A DNA stretch of 64,000 nt from Cyanobium sp. Tous-M-B4 (GCF_024345395.1 NZ_JAGQBA010000005.1:1-64000); one strand, 5' to 3'; positions 18,242 to 26,333 are shown, numbered from the stretch's first letter. A program made the numbers and translations. The notes: generated by a model from the sequence alone, not told the origin.

Positions 18242-18565
18242 TCAGGCTGAGGGGGAGAACAAAATCGGGCGGTAGGTGGGCCGAGCGGAGGGCGAAAGGC
18301 TCCACTTCACCCGGCAGGTGAAGGTGGCGTATTCACCTTTGATGGCAGTTGAGAGCCGCATGGCCGTAGCGGTTGCATTGGCTGGCATGCGGTATTGGGC
18401 CTGATTGCAGGAGTCCACTTCCGAGACGTCCGAGCTGTATTCAACGGTGCCACTGGTGGGCGCGTCCTTGGCGTCTGTTTGGCCAGCTTGGGCTGCGCAG
18501 GGAGCAAGCAGGGAAGTGGTGGTGCAAAGGGCCAACAGACAGGGAAAGGCAGCAATGCGGCGCAT
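18242..18565 (-). CDS. Hypothetical secreted protein
   Basis: A 107-residue protein with a signal peptide (MRRIAAF start, hydrophobic to about 26, AQA cleavage-like site). The mature part contains Cys53 and Cys84 that could form a disulfide and a beta-rich block (EYATFTCRVKW). No family is recognised. The small single-span gene follows after 5 bp. Confidence 0.55.
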   Translation of the reverse strand: MRRIAAFPCLLALCTTTSLLAPCAAQAGQTDAKDAPTSGTVEYSSDVSEVDSCNQAQYRMPANATATAMRLSTAIKGEYATFTCRVKWSLSPSARPTYRPILFSPSA

Positions 18566-18714
18566 GGCTAAGCGTCAAAGTCTTCCTGTAATAGCCGAAG
18601 AGACGCAGCCGCGCCTAGGCGAGCAGCCAGTGCGGCAACCTGGCCCAGCAACGCGCTTAGGGCGGCTCTGATCCACGGATGCACTAAAAGAGATTTGGAT
18701 TGCCATTTCCCATT

Positions 18715-18879
18715 ATGAATCTGCGCAGCCGCCGCATTTTTCTGACAATTCTTGTCGTGGTCATCGCAGTGGTGGTGGCGGGTTTGGCAGCAGGAGCGCT
18801 GGTGAGCTTTCCTGCCTCATTACTGATTCCCTTGCTGCTTATGGCTGCGGCCACAGCCCTCTTTTACATCTGGGCCTAA
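18715..18879 (+). CDS. Two-helix small membrane protein
   Basis: A 54-residue reading frame from ATG 18715 to TAA 18877-18879. A basic start (MNLRSRRIF) is followed by two hydrophobic helices, about 8-27 and 31-52, ending FYIWA. The positive-inside start and continuous hydrophobicity are unlike random sequence. It lies 39 bp before the phosphoribosyltransferase gene on the same strand. Function is unknown. Confidence 0.55.
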   Translation: MNLRSRRIFLTILVVVIAVVVAGLAAGALVSFPASLLIPLLLMAAATALFYIWA

Positions 18880-18918
18880 AACCAGGGTCTAAAACGGATT
18901 AGTCGCGGCTGGCAGAAC

Positions 18919-19584
18919 ATGATTTTGCATCCACCTCGATGGAGCAACCGCCATCAGGCAGGCCTGGAACTGGCTGAGCGGCTAAAGATCAGTGCGGGGT
19001 GCGACCATGACAGCACAGTTATTGGCTTGCCACGTGGCGGGGTTCCGGTAGCCGTCGCCATTGGCAGGCAATTGCGGCTTCCCGTGGCCACCTGGTCGGT
19101 GCGAAAGGTGGCCGATCCCCTGCAACCCGAGCTCGCGATCGGCGCTATTTCGGCAGGGAAGGTTGCGGTATGGCGAAATGGCCAAGCAGCGGTGCGGCGT
19201 CAGGAGCAGGCCCTCAGCGAGGGCTGGCTCCAGCTGCAGGAGCGGGAATTAGAACGGCGGCAAAAGCTCTTCGGCGATCCAAGCCCGAACCAACTGCGTA
19301 ATCGCCATCTGATCGTGGTAGACGACGGGATTGCCACTGGGATGAGTGTGCGAGCCGCCCTGCTATCCCTGCGTCAGGCCGAGCCGCGCAGCATCACATT
19401 GGCAATTCCTGTGGCGGACTGCGCGGTGGCAAACCAACTGGGAGAGCTAGTCGATCAACTCGAAATCCTGTTGCTGGTGGAGCGACTCCAATCAGTGGGC
19501 ATGTGGTACGGAACGTTTAACCAGCTCGAAGATCGCGAGGTGCTTAATCTTCTGGCAGCGGGAACACCCGAAGCGCCCAGCTGA
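18919..19584 (+). CDS. Phosphoribosyltransferase-domain protein
   Basis: A 221-residue protein of the type I phosphoribosyltransferase fold. The PRPP-binding motif is clear (LIVVDDGIATGMSVRAA, about 131-147), and an N-terminal GLPRGGVPVA block matches the group often annotated as predicted phosphoribosyltransferase. Whether it uses a purine or pyrimidine base, or acts otherwise, cannot be told. It ends 2 bp before the stop of the convergent ribbon-helix-helix gene. Confidence 0.82.
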   Translation: MILHPPRWSNRHQAGLELAERLKISAGCDHDSTVIGLPRGGVPVAVAIGRQLRLPVATWSVRKVADPLQPELAIGAISAGKVAVWRNGQAAVRRQEQALSEGWLQLQERELERRQKLFGDPSPNQLRNRHLIVVDDGIATGMSVRAALLSLRQAEPRSITLAIPVADCAVANQLGELVDQLEILLLVERLQSVGMWYGTFNQLEDREVLNLLAAGTPEAPS

Positions 19585-19586
19585 AA

Positions 19587-19748
19587 TCACTGCTTGCCCT
19601 TGACCTCAAGATCGTGGGCACCCTTTTGCAAAAGGTAGGAATGGATAGCCTCTTTCAAGACGACACCAAGTTTTTTGCCCTCGAGGATGGTTAAAAGTTT
19701 CAAAGCTCGATGCTCTTCCACCGATAGCTCAACGGTAATTCTCGGCAT
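19587..19748 (-). CDS. Orphan ribbon-helix-helix (CopG/Arc-like) protein
   Basis: A 53-residue protein read from ATG 19748. The start MPRITVELSVEEHRALK is a typical ribbon-helix-helix beta-strand and first helix, followed by a second helix (LGVVLKEAIHSYLLQK). Such proteins are DNA-binding repressors, often antitoxins, but no toxin gene is adjacent. The gene is shorter than 60 codons, and it borders a 324-bp gene-poor stretch that may hold its promoter. Confidence 0.68.
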   Translation of the reverse strand: MPRITVELSVEEHRALKLLTILEGKKLGVVLKEAIHSYLLQKGAHDLEVKGKQ

Positions 19749-20072
19749 GACTGCGAAGGTATCTGGACCGATCAGGCAAATCTATGCCAATACTACCGGA
19801 GGATGTGCAATCGGATATCAACACCTCAACGCCAACGCTTCGCTACAGGAATGTGAGATGATGCGTGCGGGAAATAGCTAGTTTAGTGAATTAGTGACAA
19901 GGCATTAATGCAAATTCTGTAATGGCGCTCCAGTGTTCCCTAAAAGCGTCGCTGGATTCCAAGTTGCCAGGCCGTGCGGCAGCCCCCCCCCCGTCAAGTC
20001 AGTGCTGCCAGTGGGTCTAAAGCTAGTTTCATTAAAGCTAGAGCTTTAGGGATGAATAATTATCATCAGGGT
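19749..20072. other. Gene-poor, lower-GC stretch with repeats
   Basis: No convincing gene in about 324 bp, and GC content is visibly lower than in the flanks. It holds a run of ten C (19983-19992) and the 9-mer TAAAGCTAG twice (20018-20026 and 20033-20041). Either copy can pair with AGCTTTA just downstream (20042-20048). This could be a terminator, an RNA switch or decayed sequence. Confidence 0.5.
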
Positions 20073-20153
20073 TTATCGGCCATGCCAGCTAATGCAAAAT
20101 ATAAAGACAGCTACGGTTGCGACAAAGGCAAAATAAAGTAGCCAGCCGGCCAA
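20073..20153 (-). CDS. Possible 26-residue transmembrane peptide
   Basis: A TTG-initiated frame directly after a TGA stop encodes about 26 residues: LAGWLLYFAFVATVAVFIF and then CISWHGR. This is an almost ideal single membrane helix with a basic end. In frame upstream, ATG 20177 opens MTEEMPA and then hits that TGA. The whole could be a 34-residue peptide with an in-frame stop, or a coupled TGATTG start. It directly follows the 145-residue membrane protein gene. Confidence 0.3.
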   Translation of the reverse strand: MAGWLLYFAFVATVAVFIFCISWHGR

Positions 20154-20169
20154 TCAAGCAGGCATTTCT

Positions 20170-20607
20170 TCAGTCATGTTGGCGCCACCAGTGCCAGCCT
20201 TCAATATTGATCAACAAACCAAGCAGGGTCATCACTGCCATCAGCACGATCTGATCGAGGCGTGCATCTGGCACCAAAATATCTGCCAGAAGATGTAAGA
20301 TATTGGTAATTGAGTAAACAACACTTAGCCAAAAGTGCAGACGCCTCAACGGCCGCCAGCGAATCCCTGGACCGATAGCGGAATCGGAGAAAGAGATCAG
20401 CACGATTACAAGCAATGGCAGCAGAAAATAGCCGAGCATGGCGCTATAAAGCAGCGGCAATGCTACGAGAGGTATTTTGCTGTTGATCTCGGGTGACTGC
20501 CCGTGGAATAAGGGCATTAAGCCCAGATCCACGTGGAACAGCATGGCCAGCAACCAGGCAATCCAGAGAGTGATCAACCGCTGGGCATGATTTGTAGTGG
20601 AGTGCAT
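20170..20607 (-). CDS. Four-helix membrane protein, unknown
   Basis: A 145-residue protein with four hydrophobic helices (about 10-28, 46-73, 88-108 and 117-137) and a C terminus ending WHWWRQHD. No family is recognised. The Met at 20607 is chosen since sequence before it reads as non-hydrophobic and off-frame relative to the upstream gene. It follows the TauE/SafE gene by 32 bp on the same strand and may belong to the sulfur module. Its base composition is more AT-rich than its neighbours. Confidence 0.6.
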   Translation of the reverse strand: MHSTTNHAQRLITLWIAWLLAMLFHVDLGLMPLFHGQSPEINSKIPLVALPLLYSAMLGYFLLPLLVIVLISFSDSAIGPGIRWRPLRRLHFWLSVVYSITNILHLLADILVPDARLDQIVLMAVMTLLGLLINIEGWHWWRQHD

Positions 20608-20639
20608 GGATGGTCGCGAAAATGGATATGACCCTGAAA

Positions 20640-21470
20640 TCAGTGTGATGAGATCCTGGGGGGATAGCCGGAAATCAATCCAGCGGGTAGGGGCAAGCGC
20701 CTGCTGGCCTCCCAGCCGGTGAGCAGGGCCGAGCCAATCAGCAGAGCGGAAAAGCCCAGTCGCAACATCCCTTCCGGCAGTCGGGGAGCGATGTTTTGGC
20801 CGATCAGGGCGCCGATGGCTCCCCCGCCAACCAGGGGTAGCAGCAGGGGCAAGTGGGCCGCGGGCCAATGACCTAGGGCCAGTAACGCCACCAACGCATT
20901 GGCGGCGATCAGTACCAAGCTGGTGCCGCTGGCCAGCTGCATCGGTAATCCAGCCAGGAGCACCAAAGCCGGCACAATCGCAAAACCACCACCCACGCCG
21001 GCTACGCCGGTGAGCAGCCCCACCAAGAAGCCCTGGCCAGCCAAGCCCAGGTTGTTGGTAGCCCCCGATAAGACGCGGCCGCCCGATCCTGAACCAGGCA
21101 CCGGAACGCAGCAAAGCAGCCAGGAAGCCAGCAGGGCCGCCGCCGAAAACAGCCCCAACTGAACAACCTCAGGGATTAGTCCAGCCTTCACCCAGGAGCC
21201 GCCGATCCAGCTACCCACCAAAGCCGGCAGGCCAAGCAGCAGGGCCGCCCGTGGCGCCACCAGGCGGCGGCGCAAATAAGGGCCGATGTTGCCAAGGGCC
21301 AGCAAGCTGACCACAAGTAGAGAGAGCGGTACGGCCGCCTGAATAGGAAGGCCGGCCCCAGTGACCAGCAGGGGCAAAAGCAGGATGGAGCCCCCGGCAC
21401 CGAGCACGGCTAGGAGCAGGCCAATCAGGGCGCCGCCACCCGTTAGCAGGAGCAAGGTGGCTGCTGCCAT
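20640..21470 (-). CDS. TauE/SafE family sulfite/organosulfonate exporter
   Basis: A 276-residue membrane protein with two homologous halves, each rich in Gly and Leu helices; the repeats GGGALIGLLLAVLGAGGS and LVGLLTGVAGVGGGFAIVP are typical of TauE/SafE permeases. Its start ATG shares one base with the stop of the rhodanese gene (TGATG), which indicates translational coupling. Export of sulfite or a related sulfur anion is inferred from the family and the rhodanese and persulfide-dioxygenase-like neighbours. Confidence 0.88.
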   Translation of the reverse strand: MAAATLLLLTGGGALIGLLLAVLGAGGSILLLPLLVTGAGLPIQAAVPLSLLVVSLLALGNIGPYLRRRLVAPRAALLLGLPALVGSWIGGSWVKAGLIPEVVQLGLFSAAALLASWLLCCVPVPGSGSGGRVLSGATNNLGLAGQGFLVGLLTGVAGVGGGFAIVPALVLLAGLPMQLASGTSLVLIAANALVALLALGHWPAAHLPLLLPLVGGGAIGALIGQNIAPRLPEGMLRLGFSALLIGSALLTGWEASRRLPLPAGLISGYPPRISSH

Positions 21471-21997
21471 CAAATCGACACCCGGTTCCAGGGCATCAGG
21501 GCCAGCAGGCGGGCCATGCCACAAAAACCACTGATGCCAGCAAACACCAGGCCGGCTCCCACAAACCAGCTGAGCAGAATCCAAGCCGGCGCCACCCAGC
21601 TGCCAAGGCCCAGACCGAGCAGCACCAAAGAGCCAGCGGCGATCTGAACCTGGCGCATCAGCGGCAGGGGGGCGTTGTTGAGCCTGCGCAGCGGTAAACC
21701 AGCCTGCTGCCAGCTGGGGATGCCGCCATCGAGATCGGCAAGGGGGCTGGTGTGCCCGTGCCGCACCAACTGGGCTAGGGCCTGGGCACTGCGGCGACCG
21801 CTGTGGCATACCAGCACCAGGGCTCCTTGCGGCAGCTCGGTACGGCTGAGTCGAGCCAGCGGCACATTGACGCTGCCTTCGATGTGACCGCCGGCGAATT
21901 CCATTGCTTCGCGCACATCGATCACGCTGACCCGTTTTTCAGCCAGCTGCCTGGCTAGTTCCTGGGCATTGAGACGGGTATCGAGGTCTGGTTTCAT
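21470..21997 (-). CDS. Membrane-anchored rhodanese
   Basis: A 175-residue protein with an N-terminal rhodanese domain (about 8-105) whose catalytic Cys64 sits in LVCHSGRRS, followed by two hydrophobic helices (about 117-160) resembling DUF2892. It would bind sulfane sulfur near the membrane. It overlaps TauE/SafE by one base and lies 18 bp after the MBL-rhodanese gene, so the three form an operon. Confidence 0.87.
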   Translation of the reverse strand: MKPDLDTRLNAQELARQLAEKRVSVIDVREAMEFAGGHIEGSVNVPLARLSRTELPQGALVLVCHSGRRSAQALAQLVRHGHTSPLADLDGGIPSWQQAGLPLRRLNNAPLPLMRQVQIAAGSLVLLGLGLGSWVAPAWILLSWFVGAGLVFAGISGFCGMARLLALMPWNRVSI

Positions 21998-22015
21998 GAC
22001 TGATAAGGAGGTTGA

Positions 22016-23179
22016 TCAGGTGGAAGCGACGCCTTGCAGCGAGTAGCCCTCATCCGCCCAGCGGGCCAGGCCGCCGTGGAGGTTTGCCACCTGGCTGAGG
22101 CCGGCCTTAAGCAACTGCTGGGTAGCTAGGGCCGAGCGGCTGCCGGAGTGGCAGACCACCACCACCGGTTGATTGACGGGAAGTTCAGAGATGCGACCTT
22201 CCAGTTCCGGCAGGGGAATCAGCAGGCTGCCCGCCACCCGACCGTCTGGGCCGCCAAATTCCCCAGCCGAACGCACATCCAGCAAGGTGAGGCCATCACG
22301 GTGGGACGCCACCCAGGCGGGGTGAAGTTCGGGCAGGCCTGCATAGCTGCGTTGCAATGGCGCCCAACATGGGTTTGCAGCAGCGCTGGTGACGTCCTGA
22401 TCAACGGGCTTGCCAGAGCGCATGTTGCCCGGCAGGGCTTCGGCGATCCGGTGGGGGTGGGGCAACTTCATGGACTCCATGTGACCAACGAAATCCCTTT
22501 CCGTGGCCATACCGCCCAGGCGGGCGTTGAAAGCTTTTTCTTCAACCACCGAGCTGACCGTGCGGCCCTCGTAGTCGTGGCCTGGATAGAGCAAGCAGGA
22601 GTCGGGCAGGCTGAAGAGTTGCTGGGTAATCGAGGCCCAGAGGGTATGGGGGTTGCCCTGCTGAAAGTCACAGCGACCGCAGCCCCGCACGAGCAAGGCG
22701 TCACCACTGAATGCCATCGACTGATCGTCGAGCACAAAACTGAGGCAGCCATTGGTATGACCTGGGGTGCTGCGCACCTCGAGCCAACGAACGCCAAAGG
22801 ACAGCCGATCCCCGTGCTGCAGGAGCATGGTCACGTTTTTCGCCTTGGCGGCTGCAGCTAGGCCAATTGCACAGCCAGTGGCCTCGTGCAGCAGCCAGCT
22901 GCCGGTGACATGGTCGGCATGGACATGGGTATCCAGAGAGGCCACCAGCTCGAGCCCCAGCTCACGGATTAGGGCAAGATCCCGGCCATGGCGCTCAAAC
23001 ACCGAATCGATGATCACCGCCTGGCGACTGGACACATCGCCTAGTAAGTAGGTGAAGGTGCCGGTCTGGGCATCAAAAAGCTGGCGGAAGAGCAGGGATC
23101 CCCCTCCAGCCGCTGCCCGCAGGGAGATCGGCGTAAACGGGGCGACAACCATCGCGGCATTGCAGCTTGTTATGACCAT
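22016..23179 (-). CDS. MBL-fold/rhodanese fusion, persulfide dioxygenase-like (Blh type)
   Basis: A 387-residue protein. The N-terminal metallo-beta-lactamase domain has the metal motif THVHADH and GHTNGCL, the ETHE1/Blh pattern. It is followed by a C-terminal rhodanese domain with catalytic Cys in VVVCHSGSRS. ETHE1-like enzymes oxidise glutathione persulfide to sulfite, and the fused rhodanese would feed sulfane sulfur. The TauE exporter downstream could remove the sulfite. The start may be Met10 at 23152. It is divergent from an ArsR-type regulator with 64 bp between them. Confidence 0.88.
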   Translation of the reverse strand: MVITSCNAAMVVAPFTPISLRAAAGGGSLLFRQLFDAQTGTFTYLLGDVSSRQAVIIDSVFERHGRDLALIRELGLELVASLDTHVHADHVTGSWLLHEATGCAIGLAAAAKAKNVTMLLQHGDRLSFGVRWLEVRSTPGHTNGCLSFVLDDQSMAFSGDALLVRGCGRCDFQQGNPHTLWASITQQLFSLPDSCLLYPGHDYEGRTVSSVVEEKAFNARLGGMATERDFVGHMESMKLPHPHRIAEALPGNMRSGKPVDQDVTSAAANPCWAPLQRSYAGLPELHPAWVASHRDGLTLLDVRSAGEFGGPDGRVAGSLLIPLPELEGRISELPVNQPVVVVCHSGSRSALATQQLLKAGLSQVANLHGGLARWADEGYSLQGVAST

Positions 23180-23189
23180 AGCCGCATAA

Positions 23190-23237
23190 ATGCGTCGCGT
23201 CCGGGGGTGTTCGGGAGAATGCGTCTGACGACATAAT
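23190..23237. promoter_or_regulatory. Candidate operator/promoter between sulfur operon and ArsR gene
   Basis: Direct repeats ATGCGTC occur at 23190-23196 and 23219-23225, the second being part of the imperfect palindrome ATGCGTCTGACGACAT. A -10-like CATAAT lies at 23232-23237, just after the second repeat. This position suits repression by the adjacent ArsR-type protein. Assignment is inference. Confidence 0.4.
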
Positions 23238-23243
23238 CGATAG

Positions 23244-23582
23244 ATGGCTTATTCCAGCTCGATGCCGTCTCCCCAGTTGCTGGAGGAGTACTGCCAGTTT
23301 TTTCGTTTGCTAAGCGAGCCGGCGCGACTGAAGTTGATTTGTCAGCTCAGGGCAGGGCCCATGGATGTGGCAGCACTGATCGAAGCCACTGGCTTCTCCC
23401 AATCCCACATCAGCCGCCAGCTCGGTCAACTGCAGAGGGCTGGCCTAGTGAGCTGCGAGCGCGATGGGGTCCGCACGATCTGGAGCGCCGAAGGCGCCTT
23501 GGTAGACGAGCTCTGCTCCCTGATTCAAACCCGACTCAAGCGACGTCTGGAGAATCAGCTAGCCCAACTGCAATCAGCCTGA
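23244..23582 (+). CDS. ArsR-family regulator, possible persulfide sensor
   Basis: A 112-residue winged-helix repressor with a recognition helix in TGFSQSHISRQLGQLQRAGLV and a wing at about 70-80. Cysteines are at 17, 33, 71 and 91. Cys33 in LKLICQL sits where BigR/SqrR have the first sensing Cys, and Cys91 in the last helix could be its partner. The divergent MBL-rhodanese, rhodanese and TauE genes match BigR regulons. The -10 element is 7 bp before this ATG, so the transcript may be leaderless or begin translation at Met7 (23262). Confidence 0.83.
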   Translation: MAYSSSMPSPQLLEEYCQFFRLLSEPARLKLICQLRAGPMDVAALIEATGFSQSHISRQLGQLQRAGLVSCERDGVRTIWSAEGALVDELCSLIQTRLKRRLENQLAQLQSA

Positions 23583-23631
23583 GCGCGCAGGTCCTGAAGC
23601 CAGAAGAAGATGGCTCTATTAGACGTTCAAC

Positions 23632-25182
23632 ATGGCGCAGGCCCCATCGCCCCTAGATCAGCTGCGGGAGCACCTGCGCCAGAGCCAGCTGCTGGGCTCA
23701 ATCAGCAGTGCCCTCTATTACGACCAGAACACGGTGATGCCGGCGGCCGGTGCCGAATGGCGTGGCGACCAACTGGCCCTGTTGGCCAGTCAGCTCCACG
23801 AACGCCAGAGCAGCCCTGCTTACGCCGATCTGGTCGAGGCGGCGGAAGCCGAGCTGCAAGCCAGCACTCCGGCGGCGGTGCGCCGCAACCTGCAGCTACT
23901 GCGGCTTGAGCTAAATCGCCAGCGCTGCCTAGATCCGCAGCTAGTGGCCCAGATAGCCCAAGCCCAGTCGCGCGGCAATGCCATCTGGCAGGAGGCAAGG
24001 CGCCGCAGCGACTTCAGCATCTTTGCTCCGGCCCTGGAAAGCCTGATCGGCCTCCGCCGCGAACAAGCGACCCAACTTGCCGCTGCCGAAGCCCAACAGC
24101 GCAGCCCCTGGGAAATCCTGGCCCAGCCGTTTGAGCCCGACGTCAGCAAAGAACGGCTGCAGCAGCTGTTTGCCCCACTGCAGGCCGAGCTGCCCGTCCT
24201 GCTCCAGCAGGCAGCAGCAAGCCAGCTATCCCCCCTGCCAGAGCTACCCGAAGCCCTGCAGGAAAATCTCTGCACCGAGCTGCTCAACAGCTGGGGCTAC
24301 GACTCGGCCTACTGCCAACGCTCCCGCTCGGCCCATCCCTTCTCCTGCACCGTGGGCCCCCAGGACTTCCGCATCACCACCCGGGTGGTGCCGGATCAAC
24401 CCCTCTCCGCCTTCCTTGCCACCGCCCATGAATGGGGCCACTCCTTATATGAACAGGGCTTGCCCCGCACGGGCAACCACTACTTCCCCTGGCCCCTGGG
24501 TGAGGCCACCTCGATGGGGGTGCACGAGTCGCAGTCGCTGTTCTGGGAATGCCGCGTGGGCCGTAGCCGCGCCTTCGCCGAGCGTTGGCATCCGCGCTTC
24601 TGCACCGGCTTAGGCAGCTACGGTGGCAATAGCGGTGGTAGTGATCCCTGGGGCGGAGCCTTCGGCTTCTGGCGAGGGCTCAATCCCCTGCGGCCCGGTC
24701 TAATCCGGGTGGAAGCCGACGAGCTCAGCTACTGCTTGCACATCGTGCTGCGCTTTGAGCTGGAGCTGGCCCTGCTCGAGCAGGACATGCCGGTGGCAGA
24801 ACTACCCCAGCAGTGGAACCAACGGATGCAGAAGCTGCTTGGAATCCAGCCGCAGACTGACGCAGAGGGATGTCTGCAGGACATCCACTGGGCCGAGGGC
24901 CTGTTTGGCTATTTCCCCAGCTATGCCCTGGGCCATCTGATCAGCGCCCAACTCGCGGAAACCATGGAGCGGGAGCTTGGTGGCCCAGGTGCCATCGAGG
25001 CCGCGATCGCTGCTGGTCAGGAGAGCAGTCTGCGGGACTGGCTGGCGAGCAGGGTTTATCCCCTGGGCCGCAGCGTCAATGCGGAAGAGCTGGTGGAGCA
25101 GGTGAGTGGCCAGAGCCTCAGCGCGGCAGCCTTCCTTCGCTATCTGCGCAACAAGCTGGAGCGCCTGCAGGCAGATACTTAG
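23632..25182 (+). CDS. Carboxypeptidase M32
   Basis: Zinc-dependent cytosolic carboxypeptidase of family M32 (thermostable carboxypeptidase 1 type). It has 516 residues, the usual length. The zinc motif HEWGH is at 266-270, followed by GLPR, the family block HESQSLFWE with the third ligand Glu, and the C-terminal motif IHWAEGLFGYFPSYALG. It starts about 50 bp after the ArsR gene and is followed 30 bp later by ppa. Confidence 0.93.
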   Translation: MAQAPSPLDQLREHLRQSQLLGSISSALYYDQNTVMPAAGAEWRGDQLALLASQLHERQSSPAYADLVEAAEAELQASTPAAVRRNLQLLRLELNRQRCLDPQLVAQIAQAQSRGNAIWQEARRRSDFSIFAPALESLIGLRREQATQLAAAEAQQRSPWEILAQPFEPDVSKERLQQLFAPLQAELPVLLQQAAASQLSPLPELPEALQENLCTELLNSWGYDSAYCQRSRSAHPFSCTVGPQDFRITTRVVPDQPLSAFLATAHEWGHSLYEQGLPRTGNHYFPWPLGEATSMGVHESQSLFWECRVGRSRAFAERWHPRFCTGLGSYGGNSGGSDPWGGAFGFWRGLNPLRPGLIRVEADELSYCLHIVLRFELELALLEQDMPVAELPQQWNQRMQKLLGIQPQTDAEGCLQDIHWAEGLFGYFPSYALGHLISAQLAETMERELGGPGAIEAAIAAGQESSLRDWLASRVYPLGRSVNAEELVEQVSGQSLSAAAFLRYLRNKLERLQADT

Positions 25183-25212
25183 GATGCTGCTTAGCCACTC
25201 AAATTCCGCTTC

Positions 25213-25800
25213 ATGGCGAACATCGACCACGCCCCGAGCCGCACAATGCTCAACCTGTTGCACGTGCTGCCGGCCTTCGCCGATGAAGCCAAGCTGCGTG
25301 TCAACGCGATCGTGGAGCTCAACTCCATGACGATCAACAAGTACGAACTGATCACAGAAACCGGCCACCTCAAGCTGGATCGCGTCGGCTACTCCTCGCT
25401 GGCCTACCCCTTCGCCTACGGCTGCATCCCCCGCACTTGGGATGAGGACGGCGACCCCCTCGATATCGAGATTGTCGGAGTCACCGAGCCCCTAGTACCC
25501 GGATCCCTAGTGGAAGCCAGGATCATCGGCATCATGACCTTTGACGACGGCGGCGAGGTCGACGACAAGGTGATCGCCGTGTTGGCCGATGACAAGCGCA
25601 TGGACCACATCACCAGCTTCACCCAGCTTGGTGAGCAGTGGGTCACGGAAACCCAGTACTACTGGGAGCACTACAAAGATCTCAAAAAACCCGGCACCTG
25701 CAAGGTCAATGGCTTCTTGGAGCCCGTGGAAGCCGTGCGAATCATCAAGGAGTGCGAACGGCGCTATCTCCATATCATTGACACCAAGCTGGTGAACTGA
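25213..25800 (+). CDS. ppa: Inorganic pyrophosphatase (soluble, family I)
   Basis: Hydrolyses pyrophosphate to drive biosynthetic reactions, Mg2+-dependent. The 195 residues carry the family I metal-binding signature DEDGDPLDIEIV and the basic pocket residues of KLDRVGYSSLAYP. The first 18 residues before the fold are an N-terminal extension. A Met at about residue 14 is an alternative start. The L,D-transpeptidase gene follows after 14 bp. Confidence 0.93.
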   Translation: MANIDHAPSRTMLNLLHVLPAFADEAKLRVNAIVELNSMTINKYELITETGHLKLDRVGYSSLAYPFAYGCIPRTWDEDGDPLDIEIVGVTEPLVPGSLVEARIIGIMTFDDGGEVDDKVIAVLADDKRMDHITSFTQLGEQWVTETQYYWEHYKDLKKPGTCKVNGFLEPVEAVRIIKECERRYLHIIDTKLVN

Positions 25801-25814
25801 GAGCCCGTATCTCT

Positions 25815-26303
25815 ATGGCTAGCCACCTCAAACCCCTCTGGCTTGCCGCAGCAGCCCTGGCGTTGGCCCCGGCCTGGACTCCTGTCCAGGCCCAAAGCAA
25901 TAGCCGGGAAATCGTGCTGCAGCTTGACAAGCGCACGATCAGCCTGCGTGAAGGCGGCAAGGTGCTGGGTAGTTGGCCAGTGGCGATTGGCGATCCCAGC
26001 ACCCCCACACCAGTAGGGCGCTTCTCGGTGCAAAACAAGGTTGTTAATCCCAAATACCAGAGCACCAAAAGCGGCAAGATCAATGCCACCGTCGGACCAA
26101 ATGGCCCCTTAGGCGATCGCTGGCTTGGATTCCAGAAAAGTGGACCCAACCAGTACGGCATCCATGGCACGCCAAATGCTTGGTCCTGGACGGTGACATC
26201 ACGCGCAGCCGTGACCAATGGTTGCGTGCGCATGCTCCACGAGCATGTGCGCTCCTTATTTGACCAGGTGGAAGTCGGTACGCCAGTAATCGTGCAGCGC
26301 TGA
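25815..26303 (+). CDS. L,D-transpeptidase (YkuD domain)
   Basis: Exported enzyme that forms 3-3 peptidoglycan cross-links or attaches proteins. The 162 residues begin with a signal peptide (hydrophobic 8-22, ending VQAQ), followed by a YkuD domain with YGIHGTPN and the catalytic motif TNGCVRM, with nucleophile Cys137. A strong hairpin lies 30 bp downstream. Confidence 0.92.
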   Translation: MASHLKPLWLAAAALALAPAWTPVQAQSNSREIVLQLDKRTISLREGGKVLGSWPVAIGDPSTPTPVGRFSVQNKVVNPKYQSTKSGKINATVGPNGPLGDRWLGFQKSGPNQYGIHGTPNAWSWTVTSRAAVTNGCVRMLHEHVRSLFDQVEVGTPVIVQR

Positions 26304-26333
26304 AACCAGCAGATTGTCGGAAAATATTCTGGA

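Noticed and set aside
22148-22861. Plus-strand open frame of 237 codons
   Set aside because: It is antisense to the MBL-rhodanese gene, which has clear catalytic motifs.
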